Source of the DNA: Oscillospiraceae bacterium
Lineage (GTDB): Bacteria > Bacillota > Clostridia > Oscillospirales > Ruminococcaceae
Direction of reading: 5' to 3'
NCBI GenBank assembly: GCA_022769565.1
Contig: JALEJQ010000017.1
Location: 60,780-124,779 of the forward strand
Length of the DNA stretch: 64,000 bases
Shown here: positions 45,023-54,465 of the stretch, piece by piece
Layout: each line of letters begins with the position of its first letter
How positions within the stretch are numbered: position 1 is the stretch's first letter
Notes under the pieces: generated by a model
What the model saw: the letters and a program-made list of their open reading frames with translations, nothing else
The model's database searches: none
What the model was told of the DNA's origin: nothing
Program-made: the position numbers and the translations under genes

Positions 45023-45865
45023 ATGAACATCACTGTACCAACAAGCGCAATAGCAGGACTTCTTACCGAGGGAATACTGGTCATTGCCATTCCCGTTATA
45101 CTGCTCATTGTATGGAAGAAGAAAACCAAGGCAAGCCTTAAACCGGCAGTCGCAGGAATGATAATATTTCCGCTGTTCGGCATACTGCTCAAAGCAATAC
45201 CGGGGTATTTTCTGCTTATGGCGGATAACCCTGTTTCCCGTGTGCTTAATTCAAACATCTGGCTTTACTCCATAATCGGCGGCGGACTTCTTGCAGGAAT
45301 ATTTGAAGAGGGCGGCAGGTTTGTTGCTTTCAAATTCTTCCTTAAAAAATACCGCTCCAACAAGGACGCAATTTCCTACGGCATCGGTCACGGCGGCTTT
45401 GAAAGCGCATATATGGGACTTGCCGCATTCAATTATGTAATACTGGCTCTTACGGTCAACGCCGCAGGTATGGGTGTCCTTACCGCAGGTCTTGACGAAG
45501 CAAACACCGCCGCTGTAACTGCGCAGATACAAAGCATTGCGGCAACACCCTTTTATGTGCCTGCAGTGCTGGGGGTCGTTGAAAGAATATCGGCAATAGT
45601 CTTCCACATTTCAATGTCTGTGCTTGATCTTGCGGCGGCAAGGGAGAAGAAGTATCTGCCGTTGTTCCCGTTGGCAATACTGCTGCACACGCTTATGAAC
45701 TCCATGATCGGTTTTGTTCTGGCAGGCATGATCTCGACCATAGCTTTGGAATGTATGCTTGCGGCATATTCGGCTGTTATGGCGTTCTTTGCATACAGGC
45801 TTTATAAAAAGCCGGACGAAGAAGAAAAGGCTGTGGTCAATGAACAGTTAACAGTTGACAGTTAA
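45023..45865 (+). CDS. YhfC-family intramembrane metalloprotease-like protein
   Basis: Multi-TM; GGGLLAGIFEEGGRFVAFKFFLKKYRSNKDAISYGIGHGGFESAYMGL. Confidence 0.82.
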   Translation: MNITVPTSAIAGLLTEGILVIAIPVILLIVWKKKTKASLKPAVAGMIIFPLFGILLKAIPGYFLLMADNPVSRVLNSNIWLYSIIGGGLLAGIFEEGGRFVAFKFFLKKYRSNKDAISYGIGHGGFESAYMGLAAFNYVILALTVNAAGMGVLTAGLDEANTAAVTAQIQSIAATPFYVPAVLGVVERISAIVFHISMSVLDLAAAREKKYLPLFPLAILLHTLMNSMIGFVLAGMISTIALECMLAAYSAVMAFFAYRLYKKPDEEEKAVVNEQLTVDS

Positions 45866-45983
45866 CTGTTACGGTATCGTCTGCGGCGATGTGTTTTAAA
45901 TTTTTCTCTCCGCAAACTATGGATTTTTTCCTTTATATATGCTAAAATATAACTGTACATACACCTATGAAAGGCTGATCGAA

Positions 45984-47180
45984 ATGCTAAAAGGAAAAAC
46001 CGTGCTTCTGGGCGTAAGCGGAAGCATTGCCGCATATAAAATCGCAAACCTTGCAAGAATGCTTACAAAGCTGCACTGTGAAGTCCATGTTCTTATGACG
46101 GAAAACGCCGCAAACTTTATCCACCCTCTGACCTTTGAGACCCTTACTCAGCATAAATGTCTTATTGACACCTTTGACCGTAATTTTGAGTACAGCGTTG
46201 AACACGTTGCTCTTGCGAAAAAAGCGGACGCTGTGCTTATTGCTCCTGCAAGCGCAAACGTTATCGGCAAAATCGCAAACGGAATCGCGGACGATATGCT
46301 TACAACAACGGTAATGGCCTGCCCCTGCAAAAAAATAATCTCTCCTGCAATGAACCACAATATGTTCCACAACCCTATAGTGCAAGAAAACATAGAAAAG
46401 CTGCGCCGTTACGGCTATGAGATAGTTGCCCCCGACCACGGTATGCTTGCCAACGGTGACGACGGTGACGGACGTATGCCCGAGCCTGAAATTCTGCTGA
46501 AATACATTCTCCGTGAAATTTATCACGAAAAGGATCTTGCAGGAAAGAAGGTGCTTGTTACAGCAGGTGCAACAAGAGAAGCCATTGACCCCGTGCGCTA
46601 TATAACCAACCATTCAACGGGCAAAATGGGCTTTGCGCTTGCAGAAGCGGCGGCGTACAGAGGTGCGGAGGTAACTCTTGTTTACGGCAAGACCGAAGCG
46701 GAGTTTCCCATGTTTGTTAAGCCCGTCAGCATTTTCAGCGCAGAGGATATGTTTAATGCGGTAACGTCAGCCGCTCCCGAGCAGGATATTATCATCAAAG
46801 CCGCCGCAGTTGCGGATTACCGCCCTGCCGAAATTGCAGACGAAAAGATAAAGAAGTCGGACAGCGAGCTTAGCATCAAGCTGGAGCGCACAAAGGACAT
46901 TCTCGGTCATCTTGGCGAACACAAACGTGACGGGCAGATACTCTGCGGCTTTGCAATGGAAACAAGCAACGTTATCGAAAACGCCGAGGAAAAGCTGAAA
47001 CGCAAGAACCTTGACCTTATCTGTGCAAACAGCCTTCGTCAGGAGGGCGCAGGCTTTGGCAGCGATACAAACATCATAACCGTTATAACAAAGGACGGAA
47101 AAACGGAGCTTGGAAAAATGACAAAGTTTGAAGCGGCAAACGCCATACTTGACATTATTTCCGCAAAAACACATCAATAA
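45984..47180 (+). CDS. coaBC: Bifunctional phosphopantothenoylcysteine decarboxylase/synthetase
   Basis: MLKGKTVLLGVSGSIAAYKIANLARML...PAMNHNMFHNP...VTAGATREAIDPVRYITNHSTGKMG; start corrected to 45984. Confidence 0.95.
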   Translation: MLKGKTVLLGVSGSIAAYKIANLARMLTKLHCEVHVLMTENAANFIHPLTFETLTQHKCLIDTFDRNFEYSVEHVALAKKADAVLIAPASANVIGKIANGIADDMLTTTVMACPCKKIISPAMNHNMFHNPIVQENIEKLRRYGYEIVAPDHGMLANGDDGDGRMPEPEILLKYILREIYHEKDLAGKKVLVTAGATREAIDPVRYITNHSTGKMGFALAEAAAYRGAEVTLVYGKTEAEFPMFVKPVSIFSAEDMFNAVTSAAPEQDIIIKAAAVADYRPAEIADEKIKKSDSELSIKLERTKDILGHLGEHKRDGQILCGFAMETSNVIENAEEKLKRKNLDLICANSLRQEGAGFGSDTNIITVITKDGKTELGKMTKFEAANAILDIISAKTHQ

Positions 47181-47234
47181 CGCAAAATGGGGCTGCTGCA
47201 GGCGTATCTGCGGACAGCCTTGTTTTTTGTTATC

Positions 47235-47398
47235 TTATACTAATCCTCATTTAACCTGTAGATAAATTTGGCAGCTATAATTGCACCACTCGTCGTCAAG
47301 CTCCCTTGCCGTGCGACAGCACGCCTGTGGTCGCTTTCCTTGATTGGAGCAATTCTATCTACCAACTTTATCCACCGAACAAATGAGGATTAGTATTA
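47235..47398 (-). mobile_element. Palindromic MITE-like/structured element, copy A, with TTA flanks
   Basis: tta-tactaatcctcatttaacctg...aacaaatgaggattagta-tta; reverse complement of the 63865+ copy. Confidence 0.85.
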
Positions 47399-47812
47399 CT
47401 GTAGGGGCGCACAGTGTGCGCCAGTGGGTCAACGATTTTGGTGAGGTTCAACAAGCTTTGTCGGGGCAACCATTACATAGTTTGCCGTGTCGCAGGAAAA
47501 TGCTCGTCGCTGCGCTCCTTACATTTTCCTGCGAGGGTAACCTTGTTTATACGGGATAGAAATAGGCGCAATTCACATAGTCGGTTCCGCAAGTTTTATG
47601 TTATCCCAAACATTACTCGGTTCCGTTTTTTGATGTGAATTGCGCCTTGGGGTTTATTACTTTGCTGCTTTTAACGCAGCTTTGCGTTGTGCCTTAGTTT
47701 TGGGGATTTCGCTCTCTGCGGAGAGCGATTTAAGGGCTCCTCGCCCTTAAAAATCCTCGCCAAAGGGACTCGTCCCTTTGGAATCCCATTATCGCTTCAC
47801 TGTCGGGTCTGA
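47399..47812 (+). repeat. Multi-hairpin intergenic module copy 3 (82-bp core 47565-47646)
   Basis: taggggcgcacagtgtgcgcc; cgcaggaaaatg...cattttcctgcg; GGCGCAATTCACATA...GATGTGAATTGCGCC; cgctctctgcggagagcg; ccaaagggactcgtccctttgg. Confidence 0.9.
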
Positions 47813-47815
47813 CAG

Positions 47816-47979
47816 TTATACTAATAACCATTTGTTCTATGGATAAAGACGGTGGATAGAATACGACCAATCAAGGAAAACGACCGCAGGCAGGCTGCCG
47901 CCTGTCAAGGGAGTTTGACGCAGAGTGGGCGTATTATAGCCGCCGTATTTATCCATAGGTTAAATGGTTATTAGTATTA
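47816..47979 (+). mobile_element. Palindromic MITE-like/structured element, copy B, with TTA flanks
   Basis: tta-tactaataaccatttgttctatgg...ccataggttaaatggttattagta-tta; same length and fold as copy A but diverged in sequence. Confidence 0.85.
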
Positions 47980-48741
47980 GTTCATATCCGCTTTCATTCT
48001 TCTTCTGAAAGCAAGCACTGCAAGAACTGTCACCGCTATGGTATAGCCTGCGGAAACAAGCAGCGGAGATACCATTTCCCCGAACTCTCCCGACAATGCG
48101 CATCTGCCTGCCGTTACGCAGTAATAAAAGGGCAGTACCTTGCATATTTTCAGTATCACGCCGCCGAGAGCGTCAACATCCATAAAAATGCCGCCAAGCA
48201 TACTTCCTACGGAAATTATTATGGAGCAAAGTCCCGGTGCCGCTTTCTCGCTGAAAAGGCTGCCGAAAAGCATTCCGAAGCCTGTCATAAGCGCCGCAGG
48301 GATAAGCATTACCAGCGCCGACAGCAGCAGGTTGCCTATATTAAGCTCAACATCCGTAATGCTTGCTATTACAGCCGAACATACTGCGCATACGAGAAGC
48401 TGCGCAAGGGCAATGAACATCATCGGCAGGAAATATCCCCCGATAAAATCCCACGCCTTCATCGGAGATGCGTAAAGTCGGATAAGGAAAGAGCTGCCCC
48501 TGTCCTTTGATATTTGCAGCGCCGCCATAAGCATTGTGAACATAAGTCCAAAAAAGGCTATTGCCGGAGCAAGGTTGTCTATTCTGAAAATGACCATTCC
48601 TGCCTGCGGTGGGATGCTCTCGTTAACCACCGACATTACCACCAGCATTATAACGGGGAATCCGAGGCAGAATATGTAGCTTAAGGGGTCACGAAGTATC
48701 TCCTTTGCGTTTCTTGACGCAAAAAGTGCCGATCTGTTCAT
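47977..48741 (-). CDS. ABC-2 type transporter permease
   Basis: Multi-TM; MNRSALFASRNAKEILRDPLSYIFCLGFPVIMLVVMS... Confidence 0.88.
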   Translation of the reverse strand: MNRSALFASRNAKEILRDPLSYIFCLGFPVIMLVVMSVVNESIPPQAGMVIFRIDNLAPAIAFFGLMFTMLMAALQISKDRGSSFLIRLYASPMKAWDFIGGYFLPMMFIALAQLLVCAVCSAVIASITDVELNIGNLLLSALVMLIPAALMTGFGMLFGSLFSEKAAPGLCSIIISVGSMLGGIFMDVDALGGVILKICKVLPFYYCVTAGRCALSGEFGEMVSPLLVSAGYTIAVTVLAVLAFRRRMKADMN

Positions 48742-49479
48742 TTACAGCACTCCTTTCTTTGCGTCCTCAGCAATTTTGATGAACGCATTTTCAAGTCCCT
48801 TTTCGCCCGAAAGCGCTTCAAGCTCGGCAAGGGTACCCATAGCGGCGATCTTTCCGCCTGTCATAACGGCTATCCTGTCTGAAAGGGCTTCGGCTTCTTC
48901 CATATAGTGTGTGGTAAGTATTATTGTGATCTTGCCTTTGAGAGCGGTTATTACCTTCCACAGCTCTCGCCTTGCCAGAACGTCAAGTCCGAGAGTAGGC
49001 TCGTCAAGGAAAAGCACCTTCGGCTCGGAGATAAGCGCCATTGCAATGCTTACCTTTCTCTGCCAGCCCCCCGAAAGGGTCTTTGTGCGCTTGTCCATTA
49101 CCTCCGTAAGGTCGAACGCCTTTTCCATTTCCTCTGTCTTTGCCTTTATCTTCTCCTTTGAAAAGCCGTATATCCCTGCGGTAAATTCAAGGTTCTCACG
49201 AACGGTAAGGTTAGGCGCAACGGCAGTGTCCTGAGTTGATATGCCGATAAGTGCCTTCACCGCATCGGGTTCCTTTACGGCGCTTTTGCCGCAGATGAGC
49301 GCATCTCCCGAAGTGGGCGTTGAAAGACAGCAGAGCATACGGACGGTAGTGGTCTTTCCTGCACCGTTAACACCCAGCAGAGCAAAAAGCTCTCCCTCTT
49401 CAACGTAAAAGTTTATTCCGTCAACTGCTGTTTTGTCGCCGTATTTTTTAACAAGATCTATAGTCTGAGCTGCATACAC
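48742..49479 (-). CDS. ABC transporter ATP-binding protein
   Basis: LLGVNGAGKTTTVRML; LSGGWQRKVSIAMAL; LFLDEPTLGLDV. Confidence 0.94.
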   Translation of the reverse strand: MYAAQTIDLVKKYGDKTAVDGINFYVEEGELFALLGVNGAGKTTTVRMLCCLSTPTSGDALICGKSAVKEPDAVKALIGISTQDTAVAPNLTVRENLEFTAGIYGFSKEKIKAKTEEMEKAFDLTEVMDKRTKTLSGGWQRKVSIAMALISEPKVLFLDEPTLGLDVLARRELWKVITALKGKITIILTTHYMEEAEALSDRIAVMTGGKIAAMGTLAELEALSGEKGLENAFIKIAEDAKKGVL

Positions 49480-49655
49480 AGGCTTATTCCCCCTTGTGTT
49501 GTTTGATACTCAAATTATATAATAAAGGCAAACGCTTTACAACCAACCGCCGATAACATCTTTTGCCCGTTATGTTATGCTATGTTTGCATTTTGAATGT
49601 TTTTTCCTATTTGCAGGAATAATATGAACAAGAACTTTTGATAAAATATTATCTA

Positions 49656-49684
49656 TTGAAATATAGGGAGAAATGTAGTATAAT
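49656..49684 (+). promoter_or_regulatory. zapA promoter
   Basis: TTGAAA, 17-nt spacer, TATAAT. Confidence 0.75.
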
Positions 49685-49727
49685 AAATACGACATTATTC
49701 GCAAATAAAAATGAAAGGATATTTACT

Positions 49728-50126
49728 ATGAACAAAGTCAGAGTTACTATCTGCGGCAAAGAATATGCGCTCAAGACTGAGGAATCAGCAAGCTATTATA
49801 TTGCCCTTGCCAAGAAGGTGGAGAACACTATCGACCAGATGACCACCCAGTCGGACAGTGTGACCGTACAGTCCGCCGCTGTTCTTGCCGCTCTTTCCGC
49901 TTTTGACGACGCTCAGAAGGCAAACGAAAGCATCGACAATATCCGCACTCAGATAAAGGAGTATGTTGACGAAGCCTGCCGTGCAAGAGCGGAGCGTGAC
50001 GATGCAGTTAAAGAAGCAGAGACCCTTAAAGCAAGGATAAAGGAGCTTGAAAACGAGCTTAACATCGAAAAAATGAAGAAAACCATTGACGAAGCAGGCG
50101 GCGCAAAGGCTGCTGCCAAGAAGTGA
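49728..50126 (+). CDS. zapA: Cell division protein ZapA
   Basis: MNKVRVTICGKEYALKTEESASYYIALAKKVENTIDQM... with coiled coil; start corrected to 49728. Confidence 0.88.
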   Translation: MNKVRVTICGKEYALKTEESASYYIALAKKVENTIDQMTTQSDSVTVQSAAVLAALSAFDDAQKANESIDNIRTQIKEYVDEACRARAERDDAVKEAETLKARIKELENELNIEKMKKTIDEAGGAKAAAKK

Positions 50127-52186
50127 GTACAAAGCATATGTATGAAAAGCCCGAAATACTTGCTCCTGCAGGAAGTATGGAAAGCGTTTATGCCGCTGTG
50201 CGGTGCGGTGCAGACGCTGTTTATATAGGCGGCAGCCGTTTTTCCGCAAGGGCAAACGCCGTTAATTTCTCGGATCGGGAGCTTGCGGAAGCCGTTGATT
50301 ACTGCCACCTGCACAACGTCCGCATTTACCGGGCGGTGAACACTCTTGTTTTCGACAGCGAGCTTGAGGATTTCCTGAACGCCGCAAGGCTTTCCGCAGA
50401 AGCAGGCGTTGACGCATTTATTGTGCAGGATGTGGGTGCGGCGAAAATGCTCCGTGAGGCGCTGCCCGATATGAGGCTTAATGCTTCAACTCAGATGTCA
50501 ATACACACAAAAGAGGGCGCTTTGCTTGCCAAAGAGTGTGGCTTTTCGAGAGTTGTTGTTTCAAGAGAGCTTTCCCTTGAACAGATAAGGGAAATATGCA
50601 CAGCGGATATTGAGGTGGAAGCCTTTGTACACGGTGCGCTTTGTATGTCCGTTTCGGGTCAGTGCTATATGAGCGCAATGATAGGCTCCCGAAGCGCAGA
50701 CAGGGGACTTTGCGCACAGGCCTGCCGTCTGCCCTTTTCGGCGGTAAAGGGAGAAGATCGCTGCGACCTTTCGCTGAAAGACCTTTCTCTTATAAAGCAT
50801 ATTGATAAGCTGAAAGAAGCAGGTGTGCGCTCCCTTAAAATAGAGGGAAGAATGAAACGTGCGGAGTACGTTGCCGCCGCCGTTACAGCCTGCCGTGCCG
50901 CCGCTGACGGAAGGGAACCCGACCTTGACTCTCTCCGTGCGGTATTTTCAAGGAGCGGCTTTACGGACGGCTATCTTACGGGAAAGATCGGTGCGGAAAT
51001 GTTCGGAACACGCCGAAAAGAGGACGTTGTTTCCGCAGAAGCCGTTTTCCCCGAGCTTCGTGAGCTGTTCCGAAAGGAAACAAAGGCGGTAAAAGCGGAT
51101 TTCCGCGCAGTTATAAAAAAGGATAAGCCTGCTTTGCTTGAAATGCGCTCCGACGGCGTGACTGTTACCGTAACGGGAGATGCTCCGCAAGCCGCATTGA
51201 ACAAGCCTACCGACCTTGCGGCGGTGGAAAATCAGCTTTCAAAGCTTGGGGACACGCCCTATGAGCTTGGCAATGTTACTGCGGAAATTGACGAGGGCGT
51301 AATAATTCCTGCTTCAAGGCTCAACGCTCTGCGGCGTGAAGCGGTTGAGGAAATGGATCTTGCAAGGCTTACAGCGAAAAAGAAGCCGCAGCGTTTCTGT
51401 GACGTTGACCTTAATTTTTTCAAAAAGCTGAATATAAAGCACAAAAGCATAAGGGTGCAGGTATATTCGGCAGAACAGCTTGAAGGCGTTCCCGATTTTG
51501 CAGAGATAGTGTATGTTCCGCTTAACGAGCTGCTGAAAAATGCGGAAAAATGCTTGTCCGCAGGCGTTAAAACGGGAATCGCAATGCCACGTTTCGTTAC
51601 GGACGAAAAAAAACTTGAAGAAAAGCTGATTAAGCTCAAAGAAACGGGCGTTAGCACAATGCTCTGCACCAACTTCGCACATATAAGGCTTGGAAAACGG
51701 CTTGGCTTTGAGCTTCACGGCGGTTTCGGACTTAATGCTGCCAACACAATGTCTATGAGATCGTACAAGGAGCTTGGACTTACGGACGTTACAGCATCCT
51801 TTGAGTTAAAGCTGCCGCAAATTTCGTCACTGGGTGATGAACTGCCCTACGGAATAGTTGCTTACGGGCGGCTGCCCCTTATGCTCACAAGGAACTGCCC
51901 CGTTAAGCAGGCTGTGGGCGGCTGCAAAAGCTGCACGGGGGGACTTACGGACAGAACGGGCAGGTTCTTCCCCGTAACATGCGACGGCGTTTCCTGCGAG
52001 GTGCTGAACAGCGACAGGCTTGTAATGTCCGACAAGCTGAATGAAGTAAACTGTGATTTTATACAGCTTATGTTCACGGACGAACCGCCCGAAGAAGTGC
52101 GGCGCATAACGGAATGTTATCTTGAACGAAGAAAGACCGATATGCAAAATATGACCCGAGGACTTTATTACAGAGGAATAATATAA
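50123..52186 (+). CDS. U32 family peptidase (with DUF3656-like C-terminal region)
   Basis: KPEILAPAGSMESVYAAVRCGADAVYIGG...EAFVHGALCMSVSGQCYMSAMIGSRSADRGLCAQACRLPF...SLKIEGRMKRAEYVA. Confidence 0.94.
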   Translation: MSTKHMYEKPEILAPAGSMESVYAAVRCGADAVYIGGSRFSARANAVNFSDRELAEAVDYCHLHNVRIYRAVNTLVFDSELEDFLNAARLSAEAGVDAFIVQDVGAAKMLREALPDMRLNASTQMSIHTKEGALLAKECGFSRVVVSRELSLEQIREICTADIEVEAFVHGALCMSVSGQCYMSAMIGSRSADRGLCAQACRLPFSAVKGEDRCDLSLKDLSLIKHIDKLKEAGVRSLKIEGRMKRAEYVAAAVTACRAAADGREPDLDSLRAVFSRSGFTDGYLTGKIGAEMFGTRRKEDVVSAEAVFPELRELFRKETKAVKADFRAVIKKDKPALLEMRSDGVTVTVTGDAPQAALNKPTDLAAVENQLSKLGDTPYELGNVTAEIDEGVIIPASRLNALRREAVEEMDLARLTAKKKPQRFCDVDLNFFKKLNIKHKSIRVQVYSAEQLEGVPDFAEIVYVPLNELLKNAEKCLSAGVKTGIAMPRFVTDEKKLEEKLIKLKETGVSTMLCTNFAHIRLGKRLGFELHGGFGLNAANTMSMRSYKELGLTDVTASFELKLPQISSLGDELPYGIVAYGRLPLMLTRNCPVKQAVGGCKSCTGGLTDRTGRFFPVTCDGVSCEVLNSDRLVMSDKLNEVNCDFIQLMFTDEPPEEVRRITECYLERRKTDMQNMTRGLYYRGII

Positions 52187-52237
52187 CATAAGTGTTTAAG
52201 ACGTAAGGATCAAACACTTTGGAGAGGAACAATATAT

Positions 52238-52513
52238 ATGAGCAGCGGCTTAAAAAGAACAATAGCGTTTTTGTTTTTCCTTCTTGCAGGAATACTGCTT
52301 GGAACCATACTTGGCAGAGTATGCGAGGGGGTACCCGTACTTTCCTGGCTTGCGTACACCCTGTCGGTAGGACTTGACACGGGCAGCCCCATGGTGCTTG
52401 ACCTCATTGTGTTCAAACTGGCTTTCGGCTTCACCCTGTCGGTAAATGCGGCGCAGATAATCTGCGTTATAATTGCGCTTATTATTTACTCCAAGACCTG
52501 TAAAGGGCTTTGA
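52238..52513 (+). CDS. DUF4321-like small membrane protein
   Basis: 91 aa, MSSGLKRTIAFLFFLLAGILLGTILGRVCEGVPVLSWLAY...; two TM. Confidence 0.7.
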   Translation: MSSGLKRTIAFLFFLLAGILLGTILGRVCEGVPVLSWLAYTLSVGLDTGSPMVLDLIVFKLAFGFTLSVNAAQIICVIIALIIYSKTCKGL

Positions 52514-52739
52514 TTTAATGCGGAATTCGGAATTATGGTATCGCCTGCGGCGATGTATTTTGCATGGGCATAATTTATGCAGGGGACGGGGTTCCCGCCC
52601 CGATTTTTTCGCACCCTGATTATTCAGATTTTATAATTGACTTTGATTTGAAGTGATGATACAATAATATTATCATTCGTGAGAACGCCGCAGAAGCTTT
52701 GCGGCTTTTTCGTGTACAATTTTTTACGGAGGTATAAAA

Positions 52740-53915
52740 ATGACGGCATATTTGAAAAAAATGACCGCTTTTGCACTTTCTGCCGTTATGGCGCTGTCAA
52801 TGGCAGGCTGCGGAGGAAATACGGATAACGAGGACAGCACAGCAGAGGGAACGACCGCCGCCGTGGAAACGGCTTCCGCAAGAGTTTCCGTTGACGGAAC
52901 AAAATTCGTTGTGGACGGCAAGGAGCTGTGGATAAACGGCACAAACACCCCCTGGCAGTGCTGGAACGACTTTTCCGGCGTTATGAATGAGCAGTATTGG
53001 GATGAAACCTTTGCGCAGCTTGCAGCGGACAATATAAACTGCACCCGTATCTGGGTCAACTGCAACGGCGAGAGCATTGTAAGACTTAAGACCACGGGTG
53101 AAATAAAGGAAATAAATGAGGCACATTGGACAGACCTTGACACGCTGTTTACCCTTGCCAAAAAGCATGGCATTTACATTATGGCTACCCTCACCTCCTT
53201 CGACCATTTCAAGGAGCCCAACGGCGGCTACCAGAAATGGCGTGCCCTTATAACAAGCAAGGAAAACTGCGATGGCTTTGCAGATACATATGTAAAGGAA
53301 TTCTGCCAGCGCTACGGCTCCAACGAATATCTTTTCTCCATCGACATTATGAACGAACCCGACTGGGTCTATGAGAATGACGAATGCGGCAAGGGTGAGG
53401 TATCGTGGGAACATCTTTCCTACTTCTTCGGCAAGTGCGCTTCCGTTATACATCAGAACTGCGACACGCTTGTTACCGTAGGTCTGGGTATGATAAAGTA
53501 CAACTCCGACAAATATCAGGGCAATTATGTTTCCGACGCATTTCTTAAAGAGCTGACGGGACTTGAGGACGCATATCTTGATTTCTACAGCCCACACTAT
53601 TATGCGTGGATGATGTCAACATATCCGCTGCCCTTCAAAATCACCGCCGAGGAGTTCGGACTTGACGGAACAAAGCCCTGCGTTATCGGTGAAACTCCCA
53701 ACGACGACAGCGATAAAACGGGATTGACTGCCGCAGACAAGTATAAGCTGGCATATGATAACGGCTGGAACGGCGTAATGACATGGATGGATCCCGTAGT
53801 TGACGGCGAGAACTATTCATGGTATAAATATGAGCTTACCGCAGAAGCAGCAAACAGCATGGCGGAAACCGCATATGACAAAATTTATCCCATAGGCAAG
53901 AAAACGGCGGAATAA
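52740..53915 (+). CDS. Lipoprotein GH5-like glycoside hydrolase (mannanase/cellulase type)
   Basis: Lipobox LSMAGC; NGTNTPWQCWNDF, FSIDIMNEPDWVYENDE (acid/base), YSPHYYAWM, PCVIGETPNDDS (nucleophile). Confidence 0.85.
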   Translation: MTAYLKKMTAFALSAVMALSMAGCGGNTDNEDSTAEGTTAAVETASARVSVDGTKFVVDGKELWINGTNTPWQCWNDFSGVMNEQYWDETFAQLAADNINCTRIWVNCNGESIVRLKTTGEIKEINEAHWTDLDTLFTLAKKHGIYIMATLTSFDHFKEPNGGYQKWRALITSKENCDGFADTYVKEFCQRYGSNEYLFSIDIMNEPDWVYENDECGKGEVSWEHLSYFFGKCASVIHQNCDTLVTVGLGMIKYNSDKYQGNYVSDAFLKELTGLEDAYLDFYSPHYYAWMMSTYPLPFKITAEEFGLDGTKPCVIGETPNDDSDKTGLTAADKYKLAYDNGWNGVMTWMDPVVDGENYSWYKYELTAEAANSMAETAYDKIYPIGKKTAE

Positions 53916-53934
53916 CCGCATTTCTGAGCGTTAC

Positions 53935-54420
53935 AGCGCAGCGATAACGGGATTCCAAAGGGACGAGTCCCTTTGGCGAGGGTCTTAAGTCAATGTTATT
54001 GACTTTGGCGAGAGAGCCCCTAAGTCGCTCTCCGCAGAGAGCGAAACACCCCTAAAAAGTAAGGCATACAGCAAAGTAACAGCAAAAACAGCAAAGTAAA
54101 AGTTACAAAGGCGCAATTCACATCAAGAAGCGGAACCAAGAAATGTTTGGTATAACATAAAACTCGTGGAACCGACTAAATGTGAATTGCGCCTATTTCT
54201 ATCCCATAAAAACAAAGTACCCCTCGCAGGAAAATGTAAGGAGCGAAGCGACGAGCATTTTCCTGCGACACGGCAAAGTAGAGTGTTGTTATGCACGAAA
54301 AGACGGTTATTAACGGGCAATTCCGTGTAAGAAAATCGGGCGCACACTGTGCGCCCCTACAAAAACGGTAAATTTGCGAAAAAGCATTGATTTTGTGCGG
54401 AAAACATATCCATCTCAAAA
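53935..54420 (-). repeat. Multi-hairpin intergenic module copy 4 (84-bp core 54110-54193)
   Basis: Same order of hairpins as copy 2 in the same orientation. Confidence 0.9.
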
Positions 54421-54465
54421 TCGCTCATTAAAACGTTATTAATTCCGAATTAAATTTTGCGGTGT

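Noticed and set aside
47235-47979. Group II intron or IS with transposase
   Set aside because: No ORF of adequate length in either palindromic copy or the enclosed module; no transposase or reverse transcriptase anywhere in the window.
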